From contig PNKY01000007.1 of assembly GCA_013822765.1 (NCBI GenBank), forward strand, positions 186,001 to 250,000: 64,000 nt of DNA, read 5' to 3'. Every line of letters begins with the position of its first letter. Positions within the stretch are counted from its first letter, which is position 1. Origin of the DNA: Rhodospirillum sp. (GTDB lineage Bacteria; Pseudomonadota; Alphaproteobacteria; Dongiales; Dongiaceae). The notes beneath the pieces were generated by a model. It made no database searches. It had not been told where the DNA came from and saw only the letters and a program-made list of their open reading frames with translations. Shown one piece after another: positions 8,691 to 17,817 of this stretch. The position numbers and the translations under genes are program-made.

Positions 8691-10790
8691 ATGACCGTCG
8701 AGACGCCCATCCTCGAGATCGAGAATCTCAGCATCTCCTTCTTCACCAGCAAGGGCGAGATACCGGCGGTGATGGACTTCTCCTGCCGCATCATGCCGGG
8801 CGAGGCGATGGGCCTGGTCGGTGAATCCGGCTGCGGCAAGTCGACGGTCGCGCTGGCGGTGATGCGCTACCTGGGCCAGGCCGGCCGCATCACCAAGGGC
8901 GCGATCCGCTTCAAGGGCCGCGACATGGCGGCGCTAAGCCAACGCGAGCTGCGCGACCTCCGCGGCTCGGAGATCGCGATGATCTATCAGGAGCCGATGG
9001 CGTCGCTCAATCCGGCGATGACGGTCGGCCAGCAGCTGACGGAAGTGCCGATGGTCCACGAGGGCGTCAGCGCCCGCGTGGCGCAGGAGATGGCGCACGA
9101 CATCGTCGCCTCCGTGCGCCTGCCCGATCCGGCGCGCATCCTGAGAGCCTATCCGCACCAGCTCTCCGGCGGTCAGCAGCAGCGCATCGTGATCGCGATG
9201 GCGCTGATGTCACGGCCCAGCCTCCTCATCCTGGACGAGCCGACCACCGCGCTCGACGTCACGGTCGAGGCCGGCATCGTCGAGCTGGTGAAGAAGCTGG
9301 GGCGCGAGCGCGGCACCTCGATGCTGTTCATCTCCCACAATCTCGGGCTGGTGCTGGAGACCTGCGACCGCATCTGCGTCATGTATTCCGGCGAGGCGGT
9401 GGAGACCGGCGCCGTCACCGAAGTGTTCGACCGCATGCGGCACCCATATACCCAGGCGCTGTTCCGCTCGATCCCGCTGCCAGGCGCGCACAAGAACGCG
9501 CGGCCGCTGGTCGCCATTCCGGGCAATTTTCCGCTGCCGCACGAGCGGCCGCCGGGCTGCTATTTCGGGCCGCGCTGCAGCTATTTCGTCGCCGGCCGCT
9601 GCGATGCCCACCGCATCGACATGGCGCGCGTCGATACCGGGCATGACAGCCGCTGCCTGCGCGTGGGCGAGATCGCCTGGGACGTGCCGCCGCCGCGCCA
9701 GGAGCGCGCGCTGGCGACCCAGATCGGCGGGCCTGTCCTGACCATCGACCGGCTGCGCAAATACTACCAGGTCACGTCGGGCGCCCTATTCAACCGCGTA
9801 CGCCGGCTGGTCAAGGCCAACGAGGCGGTCAGCTTCGAAGCCCGGCGTGCGGAGATCCTGGCGATCGTCGGCGAATCCGGTTGCGGCAAGTCGACCCTGG
9901 CGAAGATCCTGATGGGCCTGGAGACCGCCACCGCCGGCGAAGCGACGCTCAACGGCGAGGCGATCGGCAAGCTGCCGGTGCAGCAACGCAGCGCCAAGAC
10001 CGTGTCGTCGATCCAGATGGTGTTCCAGAATCCGTTCGATACCCTCAACCCGTCCATGCGGGTCGGCGACCAGATCGTACGGGTGCTGGAGAAGTTCGCG
10101 ATCGGCAGCAGCCAGGCCGACCGCAAGGCCCGCATGCTGGAATTGCTGGACCTGGTGAGGCTGCCGCGCGAGTTCGCAACGCGCGTGCCGCGCCAGCTGT
10201 CCGGCGGGCAGAAGCAGCGCATCGGCATCGCGCGCGCCTTTGCCGGAACGCCGGCGGTGGTGGTGGCCGACGAACCGGTCTCCGCCCTCGACGTTTCGGT
10301 GCAGGCTGCGATCACCGAGCTGCTGATGGACATCCAGCGCAAGTCCGGCACCACCATGCTGTTCATCAGCCACGATTTGTCGGTGGTGCGCTACCTGTCC
10401 GACCGTGTGGTGGTGATGTATCTCGGCCATATCGTGGAGGTGGGGTCCACCGAGGACGTGTTCGCGCCGCCCTATCATCCCTATACCGAGGCGCTGCTGT
10501 CGGCGGTGCCGATCGCCGACACCTCGGTCAAGAAAAAGCGCATCCTGCTGGAAGGCGAGATACCTTCTGCCATTTCGCCGCCGCCCGGCTGTCCGTTCCA
10601 GACCCGCTGCCGCTGGAAACAGCGTGTGCCGGGCAACCGCTGCGACACCGAGCTGCCGCCGATGGTCGAGCTGCGCGACGGCCATTTCATCAAGTGCCAT
10701 CTCGCGCCACAGGTGCTGGCGGAAATGGAACCCGTTATCACCCTCGCAGCGGCACACGACGCGAATATCGACGCCGCCACTCAGCCATAG
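8691..10790 (+). CDS. Fused dipeptide-type ABC ATPase (DppD-DppF in one chain)
   Basis: The 699-residue protein carries two complete nucleotide-binding domains. The first has Walker A GESGCGKST near residue 45, Q-loop YQEPM, signature LSGGQQQR and Walker B LLILDEPTTALD. The second has Walker A GESGCGKST near 400, Q-loop FQNPFDTLNP, signature LSGGQKQR and Walker B VVADEPVSALD. Each is followed by the oligopeptide-transporter C-terminal extension with Cys-rich motifs (PPGCYFGPRC and PPGCPFQTRC), which in relatives can hold an Fe-S cluster. One chain therefore supplies both ATPase halves for the two permeases. It is the last gene of the operon that begins at 1699. Confidence 0.94.
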   Translation: MTVETPILEIENLSISFFTSKGEIPAVMDFSCRIMPGEAMGLVGESGCGKSTVALAVMRYLGQAGRITKGAIRFKGRDMAALSQRELRDLRGSEIAMIYQEPMASLNPAMTVGQQLTEVPMVHEGVSARVAQEMAHDIVASVRLPDPARILRAYPHQLSGGQQQRIVIAMALMSRPSLLILDEPTTALDVTVEAGIVELVKKLGRERGTSMLFISHNLGLVLETCDRICVMYSGEAVETGAVTEVFDRMRHPYTQALFRSIPLPGAHKNARPLVAIPGNFPLPHERPPGCYFGPRCSYFVAGRCDAHRIDMARVDTGHDSRCLRVGEIAWDVPPPRQERALATQIGGPVLTIDRLRKYYQVTSGALFNRVRRLVKANEAVSFEARRAEILAIVGESGCGKSTLAKILMGLETATAGEATLNGEAIGKLPVQQRSAKTVSSIQMVFQNPFDTLNPSMRVGDQIVRVLEKFAIGSSQADRKARMLELLDLVRLPREFATRVPRQLSGGQKQRIGIARAFAGTPAVVVADEPVSALDVSVQAAITELLMDIQRKSGTTMLFISHDLSVVRYLSDRVVVMYLGHIVEVGSTEDVFAPPYHPYTEALLSAVPIADTSVKKKRILLEGEIPSAISPPPGCPFQTRCRWKQRVPGNRCDTELPPMVELRDGHFIKCHLAPQVLAEMEPVITLAAAHDANIDAATQP

Positions 10791-10848
10791 CAGCTAAGTC
10801 GTCTTCGGGAGCCCGCCAAACCGGCGCCGCGCTATTTTTGAAAACCAT

Positions 10849-10877
10849 TTGACATATTTCCGACAGCGGGATTAGCC
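10849..10877 (+). promoter_or_regulatory. Candidate sigma-70 promoter for the ROK/sugar-ABC cassette
   Basis: A perfect TTGACA at 10849-10854 is followed after 17 bp by TTAGCC at 10872-10877, a weak -10 element, about 30 bp upstream of the ROK start at 10909. The local sequence is AT-richer than the flanks (ATTTTTGAAAACCATTTGACA). There is no competing candidate in this 118-bp gap. The call rests on sequence resemblance only. Confidence 0.45.
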
Positions 10878-10908
10878 TCGTCGGTATCAGGGTGGGGACG
10901 CTTGGCTC

Positions 10909-12084
10909 ATGGCTCTCAAGGGCACGAACCAGGAATATGGCCGGCCGTACAACCGCCGGCTGGTGCTGGAGACAATCCGCCTGCTGGCGCCGGTGGCGCG
11001 CGGCGAGATCGCCAAGCGCGTGGGCCTGACGGTCCAGACGGTGTCCACCATCATCCGCGAGCTGGAGCTGCAGGGCTTCGTGCGCGGCGTGCGCGAGACG
11101 CCCAAGGGCCGCGGCCTGCCGCCGACCTCGCTCAACATCAATCCAGATGGCGGCTTTGCGATCGGCGTGCATGTGACGCCGGTCGGTCTCAAGGCGGCGC
11201 TCATCAATCTCTCCGGCGACGTGATCGGCGAGCGTGACCGCGCGCTGCCGCAGGCCTCGCCTGACCGCGCTTTCCGCGAGATCGAGAAGCTGGTTGCGAG
11301 CCTGCGCAAGCTGCGGCCGCACGGGCGGATGCTCGGCATCGGCCTCGCGCTGCCGGGCCCGTTCGACGTCGAGTCCATGAGCTTCGTCGGCCCGACCACG
11401 CTGGAGGGCTGGAAGGGCGTGCCGATCCGCGAGCGGCTCGCCAAGCTGACCGGCCTGCCCGCCTTCCTCGAGGCGGACTTGGCGGCCGCGGCCTTGGGCG
11501 AACGGCTGTATGGCGCGGGGCGCGACCTGCGTGAGTTCTACTATCTCTATTTCGGCGTCGGCCTCGGCGGCTGCCTGGTGCGCGAGGGCGCGCCGGTGCG
11601 CGGCGCCTTCGGCAATGCGGGCGAGATCGGGCACGTGCCGCTGGTCCCGAACGGCGAGCCGTGCCCGTGCGGCAACCGCGGCTGCCTCGAGCGCTACCTG
11701 TCGCTGGAAGCGATGGAACGGCGCTCCGCCGCCATCGGCCTGGATCGCTGGATCGCCGAAGCGGCGCCCCTGTTGCGCTCCGCCATCGTGACCATCGAGA
11801 ACCTGTTCGATCCGGAGACCATCATCCTCGGCGGCTCCGCCGAGGGCGCGCTGCTGAGCCGGCTGATCGCCGCCGCCGAGCCGCTGGCGCACTCCGTCTC
11901 GGAGCGCGGCGGCCGCCACGCACCGCGCATCACCCGGTCGAAGGACGGCGGCAACGCCGTGTTGCGCGGCGCCGCGGCTCTGGCGGTGGCGGGCGTGCTC
12001 TCGCCGCGGTCAGGCTCGCTGTTCGCGCAGGACGAGGACGAAACGCCCGCGCGTCGCTCCGGCAAGCGCACGGAGGCCGCGTGA
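10909..12084 (+). CDS. ROK-family transcriptional regulator
   Basis: The 391-residue protein has an N-terminal winged helix (about 15-65: IRLLAPVARGEIAKRVGLTV, then QTVSTIIRELELQGFV) and a ROK sugar-kinase-like domain. The ROK zinc motif is intact: GH at about 240, then CPCGNRGCLE at about 252-261. The C-terminal tail of about 35 residues is charged and low-complexity. It opens a cassette whose ATPase gene overlaps its stop (GTGATG), so regulator and importer are coupled, as is common for NagC/Mlc-like local regulators. By family knowledge it probably represses the cassette until a sugar or sugar-derived ligand binds. Confidence 0.9.
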   Translation: MALKGTNQEYGRPYNRRLVLETIRLLAPVARGEIAKRVGLTVQTVSTIIRELELQGFVRGVRETPKGRGLPPTSLNINPDGGFAIGVHVTPVGLKAALINLSGDVIGERDRALPQASPDRAFREIEKLVASLRKLRPHGRMLGIGLALPGPFDVESMSFVGPTTLEGWKGVPIRERLAKLTGLPAFLEADLAAAALGERLYGAGRDLREFYYLYFGVGLGGCLVREGAPVRGAFGNAGEIGHVPLVPNGEPCPCGNRGCLERYLSLEAMERRSAAIGLDRWIAEAAPLLRSAIVTIENLFDPETIILGGSAEGALLSRLIAAAEPLAHSVSERGGRHAPRITRSKDGGNAVLRGAAALAVAGVLSPRSGSLFAQDEDETPARRSGKRTEAA

Positions 12085-12851
12085 TGGCCGATACCCCATT
12101 GCTGCAGCTGGAGGAGATCACCAAGAATTTCGGCGCAATCCAGGCGCTGCGCGGCATCAGCTTCTCGATCGGCCGCGGCGAGGTGGTGGCCCTGCTCGGC
12201 GACAACGGCGCCGGCAAGTCCACCCTGGTCAAGATCATCTCTGGCGGCCTGGAGCAAAGCTCCGGGCGTATCCTGTTCGAAGGCGTTGAACGCAAGTTCG
12301 CTTCGCCGGCGGAGGCGAAGGCGGCCGGCATCGAGACCGTCTATCAGGACCTGTCGCTCTGCACCAACGTCGACGTGGTCGCGAACTTCTTCATGGGCCG
12401 CGAGATCGTCAAGAAGTGGTTCGGCATCCCGATCCTGCAAGAGGCGGAGATGGAAGCGGCCGTCGCCAAGACCATGGCCAATGCCGGCACCCGGATTCCC
12501 TCGCTGCGCACCAACGTCGAGCATCTGTCCGGCGGCCAGCGCCAGGCGATCGAGCTCAACCGCTTCGTCCACTGGGGCGGCAAGCTGGTGCTGCTGGACG
12601 AGCCGTTCGCGGCCCTCGGCGTCGAGCAGACGCGGCGCGGGCTGGAGATGGTCAAGCGCATCGCGGCCCAAGGCATCGGCGTCGTCATCATCACCCACAT
12701 CATGGCGCAGGCCTTCCAGGTGGCGGACCGCATCGTGGTGATCCGCCACGGGGTGGTGGCGGGCGACGTCAAGCGGACCGCGACCAGTCCCGACGAAGTC
12801 GTGCCGATGATTACCGGCGAGGCCCTTCAGGGCCAAGCCCAACAAGCGTAG
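12084..12851 (+). CDS. Sugar-type ABC transporter ATP-binding protein
   Basis: The 255-residue single-domain ATPase has Walker A GDNGAGKST (about 42-50), Q-loop VYQDLSL, signature LSGGQRQ and Walker B LVLLDEPFAALGVEQ. The GDNGAGKSTL...SGG and EPxAALGV patterns belong to the ribose/xylose/inositol (CUT2) group; unlike RbsA it has only one nucleotide-binding domain, so it presumably acts as a homodimer. It starts at the ATG overlapping the ROK stop codon. Confidence 0.92.
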   Translation: MADTPLLQLEEITKNFGAIQALRGISFSIGRGEVVALLGDNGAGKSTLVKIISGGLEQSSGRILFEGVERKFASPAEAKAAGIETVYQDLSLCTNVDVVANFFMGREIVKKWFGIPILQEAEMEAAVAKTMANAGTRIPSLRTNVEHLSGGQRQAIELNRFVHWGGKLVLLDEPFAALGVEQTRRGLEMVKRIAAQGIGVVIITHIMAQAFQVADRIVVIRHGVVAGDVKRTATSPDEVVPMITGEALQGQAQQA

Positions 12852-12899
12852 CTCCCGGAAAGGGGCTGCGAAGATCGTGTGAGGCAGAGGAGAAACGCA

Positions 12900-13943
12900 A
12901 TGAAACGTCTGTTGAGTAGCATGATGGCGGCTCTGGCGATGGTGGCGGTCGCATTCGCGACGCCGGCCTGGGCGGAATCGAAAGGCAAGATCTACTACCT
13001 GGTGCCGACGCTGCTGGACGAATTCCAGACCGAGTCGGTGTCGGCGATCGAGAAGTTCCTGAAGGACGTCGGCTACGAGCCGGTGACGCTCAACGCCGAC
13101 AACAAGACCGACCTGCAGCAGAGCCAGATGAACGACGTCATCAACCTGAAGCCGAAGGCGATCGTGCTGGCGGCGGTCGACTTCAACGCCCTGCAGCCGT
13201 CGATCGAGAAAGCGCGCGCCGCCGGCATCCCGGTCATGATCTTCGACCGGCAGATCACGGCGACGGCGTCCGACTTTACCTCGGTCGCCGGCACGGTCGA
13301 GATCGGCTATGTCGCGGCGGGCGAGATCCAGCGCCTGCTCAAGGAGAAGAACGGTGCGGTCAAGGGCAAGATCCTGCAGGTGCTCGGCGATCCCGCCGAT
13401 CCCTACACCCTCGACATCCAGAAGGGCTTCGAGGAGCGGATGAAGGAGTTCCCCGACGCCCAGATCATCTCGCTGCCCGCCATGCAGTGGGAGGCGTCCA
13501 ATGCCGGCACCATCGTCGCCGACCAGCTGATCGCCAACCCGGACATCGATCTGATCTTCGTCCACGCCGCGCATCTGGCGGTGGCGGCGGTCGCTTCGCT
13601 GGAGGCCAAGGGCAAGAAGCCGGGCGACGTGCTGCTGGTCTCCTCCAATGGCGCGCCGGTCGGCCTCGATCTCATCCGCAAGGGCTGGGAGCAGGTCGAG
13701 GTGGAGCAGCCGCTCTACGCGCAGGCGGCGGCGATCGGCATGTTCGCCGACAAGGTCGCCAACAAGCAGGAGCTCAAGCCGGGCAAATACAACGTCCTCG
13801 GCCTGGAGTCCGAACTGACCATCGAGTCCTGGGGACCGAACTTGAAGATCCCGGGCGCGGCCATCACCAAGGACAACGTCGACGAGTCGCGCTTCTGGGG
13901 CAACCTGAAGGCGCCGGCCGAGCCGATCAAGCCGGTCGAGTAA
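12900..13943 (+). CDS. Periplasmic sugar-binding protein (LacI/RbsB fold)
   Basis: The 347-residue protein has a Sec signal peptide ([20 protein letters not shown], cleavage after AWA at about 29). The mature part has the type I periplasmic-binding fold typical of RbsB-like receptors: [20 protein letters not shown], the segment [19 protein letters not shown], and [23 protein letters not shown] 12900 was chosen because GAGGCAGAGGAG precedes it and it starts exactly at the signal peptide; an in-frame ATG seven codons earlier is less likely. It is the receptor for the importer; the ligand is unknown. Confidence 0.9.
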   Translation: MKRLLSSMMAALAMVAVAFATPAWAESKGKIYYLVPTLLDEFQTESVSAIEKFLKDVGYEPVTLNADNKTDLQQSQMNDVINLKPKAIVLAAVDFNALQPSIEKARAAGIPVMIFDRQITATASDFTSVAGTVEIGYVAAGEIQRLLKEKNGAVKGKILQVLGDPADPYTLDIQKGFEERMKEFPDAQIISLPAMQWEASNAGTIVADQLIANPDIDLIFVHAAHLAVAAVASLEAKGKKPGDVLLVSSNGAPVGLDLIRKGWEQVEVEQPLYAQAAAIGMFADKVANKQELKPGKYNVLGLESELTIESWGPNLKIPGAAITKDNVDESRFWGNLKAPAEPIKPVE

Positions 13944-13953
13944 GTTGGATCGA

Positions 13954-15018
13954 ATGAACCACGATCAGACGGCCCCCGGAGCGACCAGCTCCGGGGGCGG
14001 CCTCTCGCAAGCGAAGCCGCCGCTGCTCGGCGACCGCCGGGCCGCGCTCGAGTTCCTGCTCGACAACCTGGTCTGGCTGATGCTGATCGTGGTGCTCGCG
14101 GTGTTCTCGATCTTCATTCCGCAATTTTTCCAGATCGGAATCTTCGCGAACATCGTCGAACAATCGACCTTCGTCGGCGTGATGGCGATCGGGCTCGCCA
14201 TCGTCATCATCGCCGGCAACATGGACCTCTCGGTCGAATCCGTCGCCGCGCTGACGGCGATGGTCACCGGCATGCTGTTCTGCGCGCGCGGCATCGGCCT
14301 TGGCATCGTCTTGACGCCGGAATGGCTGGTGATTCCGGTATCGCTCGGAATCGCGCTGCTGGTCGGCGCTACGATCGGCGTCATCAACGGCCTGCTGGTG
14401 GTGCGTCTCAAGATGAACGCCTTCATCGTGACGCTCGCCTCGTACATCTGGGTGCGCGGCCTGGTGGTCGCGATCTCCGGTGGCCGCTCGGCCCAGGACT
14501 TGGCGCCCTCGCTGCGCGTCATGGGGATCGAGACCATCCTGTTCATTCCGCTGATCGCCTGGCTGGCGATCGGCTGCTATGTGCTGTTCACCTTCGTGAT
14601 GGCAAAGACTCCGTTCGGCCGGCACGTCACCATGATCGGCGGCAACGCGGTCGCGACTTTCCGCGCCGGCATCAAGGTCGATCGCCTGGTGCTCATCACC
14701 TTCATGGTGGCCGGCGCGATCGCGGGTGTTGCCGGCTGGCTGCTTGCAATCCGCACCTCGGGCGCCACCGCCAATCTCGGCGTCGGCATGCTGTTCAACG
14801 CCTTCGCCGCGGTGGTCATCGGCGGCGTCAGCCTGAAGGGCGGCATCGGCCGGCTGCCCGGCGTCTATGCCGGCGTGCTGTTGCTGTCGTCGATCCACAC
14901 CGCGATCAACCTGATGGGCCTGCCGGCGCACTATACCCAGATGATCCTCGGCGCCCTGGTGCTCGCCGCCGTCCTGATCGACACCCTGAAGCTCCAGATC
15001 CGGCAGAAGCTCGCATGA
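13954..15018 (+). CDS. Sugar ABC transporter permease, RbsC type
   Basis: The product of about 354 residues has eight to ten TM helices, the CUT2 motif VGVMAIGLAIVIIAGNMDLS near residue 70, and GGVSLKGGIGRLPGVYAGVL toward the C-terminus, both classic RbsC signatures. The start is ATG 13954; an in-frame TTG at 13945 would add three residues, and neither has a strong Shine-Dalgarno. The stop overlaps the first dehydrogenase start (ATGA), which ties transport to the metabolic genes. Confidence 0.91.
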   Translation: MNHDQTAPGATSSGGGLSQAKPPLLGDRRAALEFLLDNLVWLMLIVVLAVFSIFIPQFFQIGIFANIVEQSTFVGVMAIGLAIVIIAGNMDLSVESVAALTAMVTGMLFCARGIGLGIVLTPEWLVIPVSLGIALLVGATIGVINGLLVVRLKMNAFIVTLASYIWVRGLVVAISGGRSAQDLAPSLRVMGIETILFIPLIAWLAIGCYVLFTFVMAKTPFGRHVTMIGGNAVATFRAGIKVDRLVLITFMVAGAIAGVAGWLLAIRTSGATANLGVGMLFNAFAAVVIGGVSLKGGIGRLPGVYAGVLLLSSIHTAINLMGLPAHYTQMILGALVLAAVLIDTLKLQIRQKLA

Positions 15019-15779
15019 GATTGCAGGACCGCATCGCCCTCGTCATCGGCGCCGCGCGCGGCATCGGCGCGGGCATCGCCGAGCGCTTCGTGCAGGAGGG
15101 CGCAAAGGTCATCATCGCGGATCGCGAGCCGGACATTGGCGCGGCCACCGCCGCCCGGCTGGGCGGACACTTCGTCGGCATCGATGTCGCCCAGAAGGCT
15201 GACGCTGACCGCGCGGTCGCGGCCGCGCTGGAGCGGCACGGCCGGCTCGACATCCTGGTGCAGAATGCCGGCATCTATCCCTGGACGCTGATCGAGAATA
15301 TCGAGCCCGCCGAGTGGGACAATGTGCTCGGCGTCAATCTCAAGGGCACCTATCTCGCAGCGCGCGCGGCGCTGGCACCGATGAAGGCACAGAAATACGG
15401 CCGCATGGTGTTCACCTCCTCGATCACCGGCCCGCGCGTCACCAGCCCCGGCCACGGCCACTATTCGGCCAGCAAGGCCGGCATCAACGGATTCATCAAG
15501 GCGGCGGCGCTGGAGTTCGCCGGCTACGGCATCACGGTCAACGGCGTGGAGCCCGGCAACATCCTGACCGAGGGCGTGCAGCAGGGCCGCAGCCCCGCCT
15601 TCATCAAGTCGATGGCGGACATGATCCCGCTCGGCCGCCTCGGCACGCCGCGCGATGTCGCCAACGCCGTGCTGTTCCTGGCGTCCGACGACGCCGAATA
15701 CATCACCGGCACGACGATCATCGTGGATGGCGGCCAGACCTTGCCCGAAGGCGCCGACTTCCGCCTGAACCCGGAGTGA
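15015..15779 (+). CDS. Short-chain dehydrogenase/reductase
   Basis: The 254-residue classical SDR has a nucleotide-binding motif GAARGIGAG at about 12-20, D at about 35 after beta-2 (IADRE), suggesting NAD preference, NAG at about 81-83 (LVQNAGIY), catalytic Ser (FTSSITG, about 134-135) and YSASK (Tyr about 150, Lys about 154). The C-terminus has the usual YITGTTIIVDGGQT. It begins inside the permease stop codon. It is probably an oxidoreductase of a sugar or polyol imported by this cassette; the substrate cannot be inferred. Confidence 0.9.
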   Translation: MRLQDRIALVIGAARGIGAGIAERFVQEGAKVIIADREPDIGAATAARLGGHFVGIDVAQKADADRAVAAALERHGRLDILVQNAGIYPWTLIENIEPAEWDNVLGVNLKGTYLAARAALAPMKAQKYGRMVFTSSITGPRVTSPGHGHYSASKAGINGFIKAAALEFAGYGITVNGVEPGNILTEGVQQGRSPAFIKSMADMIPLGRLGTPRDVANAVLFLASDDAEYITGTTIIVDGGQTLPEGADFRLNPE

Positions 15780-15783
15780 CGCG

Positions 15784-16563
15784 ATGACCGGCCGGCTGCA
15801 GGACAGGGTGGCGCTGGTGACCGGCGCCGCACGCGGCATCGGCCTCGCCGCAGCGCGCGTCCTGGCGGAGGAGGGCGCGCGCGTTCTGATGTGCGATCTC
15901 GACGAGGAGGTCGTGCGAAGTGCTGCCGACGATTTGCGAAAGGATGGCTTGATCGTCCAGGCCGTGAAAGCAGACGTCTCGGATCAGGCCAGCATCGCGC
16001 GGGCGGTCGAGAACGCCGTCTCCGCCTGGAGCCGCCTCGACATCCTGGTCAGCAACGCCGCCATCACCGACGATACGCCGTTCGAGTCGATCTCGGCCGA
16101 GCGCTGGCACCGGGTCATGAATACCAACCTCGACAGCGTGCTCTATGGCGCTCAGGCGGCGATGCCGCATCTGCGCCGCAGTCCGTGCGCCAGCATTGTC
16201 AACGTCGCCTCGATCCAGGGCCTGCGCGGACAGCCGAATTCAATGGCTTACGCCACCGCCAAGGGCGCAGTCGTCAACCTGACGCGCTGCATGGCGGTGG
16301 ATTTCGGGCCGCTGGGCGTGCGCGTCAACGCGATCGCGCCCGGCTATATCGACACCCGCATGGCGATGATGCACGGCAACGTGCACGAGCACCAGACCGA
16401 CTGGTTCCAGGACGTCTTCATCAAGCATGGCCGCCTGCCGCTGCGCCGGCCCGGCAAGGCCGAGGATGTGGCGGGCCCGATCCTGTTCCTCGCCAGCGAC
16501 GATAGCCGCTATGTCACCGGCCAGGTGCTGGTGGTCGATGGCGGCCTGACCTGCACCTACTGA
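15784..16563 (+). CDS. Short-chain dehydrogenase/reductase (second of the cassette)
   Basis: The 259-residue classical SDR has TGAARGIGLAAA (about 11-22), an acidic residue after beta-2 (CDLDEE), NAA at about 88-90 (LVSNAAIT), Ser in NVASIQG, and YATAK as the catalytic Tyr/Lys pair. C-terminal signature YVTGQVLVVDGG. It is separated by four bases from the preceding SDR and is only modestly similar to it, so the two probably act on different hydroxyls or steps instead of being a recent duplication. Confidence 0.9.
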   Translation: MTGRLQDRVALVTGAARGIGLAAARVLAEEGARVLMCDLDEEVVRSAADDLRKDGLIVQAVKADVSDQASIARAVENAVSAWSRLDILVSNAAITDDTPFESISAERWHRVMNTNLDSVLYGAQAAMPHLRRSPCASIVNVASIQGLRGQPNSMAYATAKGAVVNLTRCMAVDFGPLGVRVNAIAPGYIDTRMAMMHGNVHEHQTDWFQDVFIKHGRLPLRRPGKAEDVAGPILFLASDDSRYVTGQVLVVDGGLTCTY

Positions 16564-16587
16564 GGCCCCGCACCGACTGAGGCAGCC

Positions 16588-17787
16588 ATGAACATCTACG
16601 AGCGACGCGGCGTCCGGACCCTGATCAATGCCAAGGGTCCCGCGACCCGGCTGTCCGGCGGCATCATGCGGCCGGAGGTGACCGCCGCGATGGCGGAAGC
16701 CGCCAAGCACTGCGTCGACATGGCGGAGCTGCAGGCCCACGCCTCGCAGGTGATCGCCGGCGTGACCGGCGCGGAAGCCGGCTATGTCGCATCCGGCGCG
16801 GCGGCGTGCCTCACGCTCGCGACCGCCGCCTGCGTGACCGGCCTCGAGCCGGGCAGGATGGCGCGCCTGCCTGACACCACCGGCATGAAGAACGAGGTCG
16901 TCGTGGTGCGCAGCCAGCGCAACTTCTATGACCACGCCGTGCGCGCCGCCGGCATCCGCCTGGTCGAAGTTGGCCTGCCGGACCGCTATGCCGGCGCCGG
17001 CGTGCGCGACGCCGAAGGCTGGGAGATCGCCGACGCCATCACCGACCGGACGGCGGCCGTTTTCTACGTCGCCGACGCCGCGGCCCGCCCGCCCCTGGCC
17101 GAGGTGGTGAAGGTCGCGCACGCCGCCGGCGTGCCGGTGATCGTCGACGCCGCGGCGCAGCTGCCGCCGCAAGCCAACCTGCGCCGCTTCATCGAGATCG
17201 CCGCCGACCTGGTGGCCTTCTCCGGCGGCAAGGCGCTCAACGGCCCGCAAGGCACCGGCATTCTCGCCGGCCGGCGCGACCTCGTCATGGCCGCCGCCTT
17301 GCAGCATCTCGACCTCGACATCGCCTGGGAGCAATGGTCCCCGCCCGCCGCGCTGATCGACAAGGACCGGCTCAAAGGCGTCCCCCAGCACGGCATAGGG
17401 CGGCCCTGCAAGGTCGGCAAGGAACAGATCATCGGCCTGCTGACCGCCCTCGAGCTGTTTGTCGCCGAAGGCGACGCGGCGCGCCATCAGCGCTGGCGCG
17501 CGATGATGGAAACGCTTGCCAACGGACTTCAGGGAATTCCCGGCACTAAGGTCGCGCTCCATGGCATTGGCAGCACCGATGAGGTGCCGACCGTCACCCT
17601 GACTCTCGAGCGGAGCAACCGCCTGCCGGCCATCGACGTGGTGATCGCGTTGCAAAGCGGATCGCCGGCGATCCAAGTGGACCCGCTGCTGTGCGACCAG
17701 GGCATCGTCGCATTCAACCCGGTGTGCCTGCAACCGGGCGAGGCGGAGACCGTCGGCGCGGCGGTCCGGCAGCTGTTGCTGGCCTAG
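16588..17787 (+). CDS. SelA-fold PLP-dependent enzyme (D-glucosaminate-6-P ammonia-lyase-like)
   Basis: The 399-residue PLP enzyme has the aminotransferase class V/SelA fold. The internal aldimine lysine is in SGGKALNGPQGTG (about residue 213), and the cofactor-binding region includes GYVASGAAACLTLATAA near 65-80. Neighbours are sugar transport and SDR genes; no selB or tRNA-Sec is seen, so selenocysteine synthesis is unlikely. Relatives of this type (DgaE-like) eliminate ammonia or water from amino-sugar acids or act on related beta-hydroxy substrates. It is the last gene of the cassette and stops 13 bp before the island's left attachment repeat, so before insertion it ended almost against the tRNA-Ser gene. 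Confidence 0.82.
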   Translation: MNIYERRGVRTLINAKGPATRLSGGIMRPEVTAAMAEAAKHCVDMAELQAHASQVIAGVTGAEAGYVASGAAACLTLATAACVTGLEPGRMARLPDTTGMKNEVVVVRSQRNFYDHAVRAAGIRLVEVGLPDRYAGAGVRDAEGWEIADAITDRTAAVFYVADAAARPPLAEVVKVAHAAGVPVIVDAAAQLPPQANLRRFIEIAADLVAFSGGKALNGPQGTGILAGRRDLVMAAALQHLDLDIAWEQWSPPAALIDKDRLKGVPQHGIGRPCKVGKEQIIGLLTALELFVAEGDAARHQRWRAMMETLANGLQGIPGTKVALHGIGSTDEVPTVTLTLERSNRLPAIDVVIALQSGSPAIQVDPLLCDQGIVAFNPVCLQPGEAETVGAAVRQLLLA

Positions 17788-17800
17788 TCGCGGAGAAAAG

Positions 17801-17817
17801 TGGCGGAGGGAGTGGGA
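17801..17817. repeat. Left attachment site (attL), 17-bp copy of the tRNA-Ser 3' end
   Basis: TGGCGGAGGGAGTGGGA here is identical over 17 bp to 48259-48275. Its complement, TCCCACTCCCTCCGCCA, is the last 17 nt of the tRNA-Ser including CCA. The identity ends abruptly on both sides (AG/ACAAG here, GA/TTCGA at the tRNA). No tRNA body follows, so this is a target-site remnant and not a second tRNA. Confidence 0.88.

Noticed and set aside
16588..17787. L-seryl-tRNA(Sec) selenium transferase (SelA)
   Set aside because: The fold is shared, but there is no selB, selC or selD nearby and the gene belongs to a sugar-uptake cassette.
17801..17817. Second tRNA gene or tRNA fragment with function
   Set aside because: Only the 17 3'-terminal bases are present, with no T-arm or body; it is an attachment-site duplicate.
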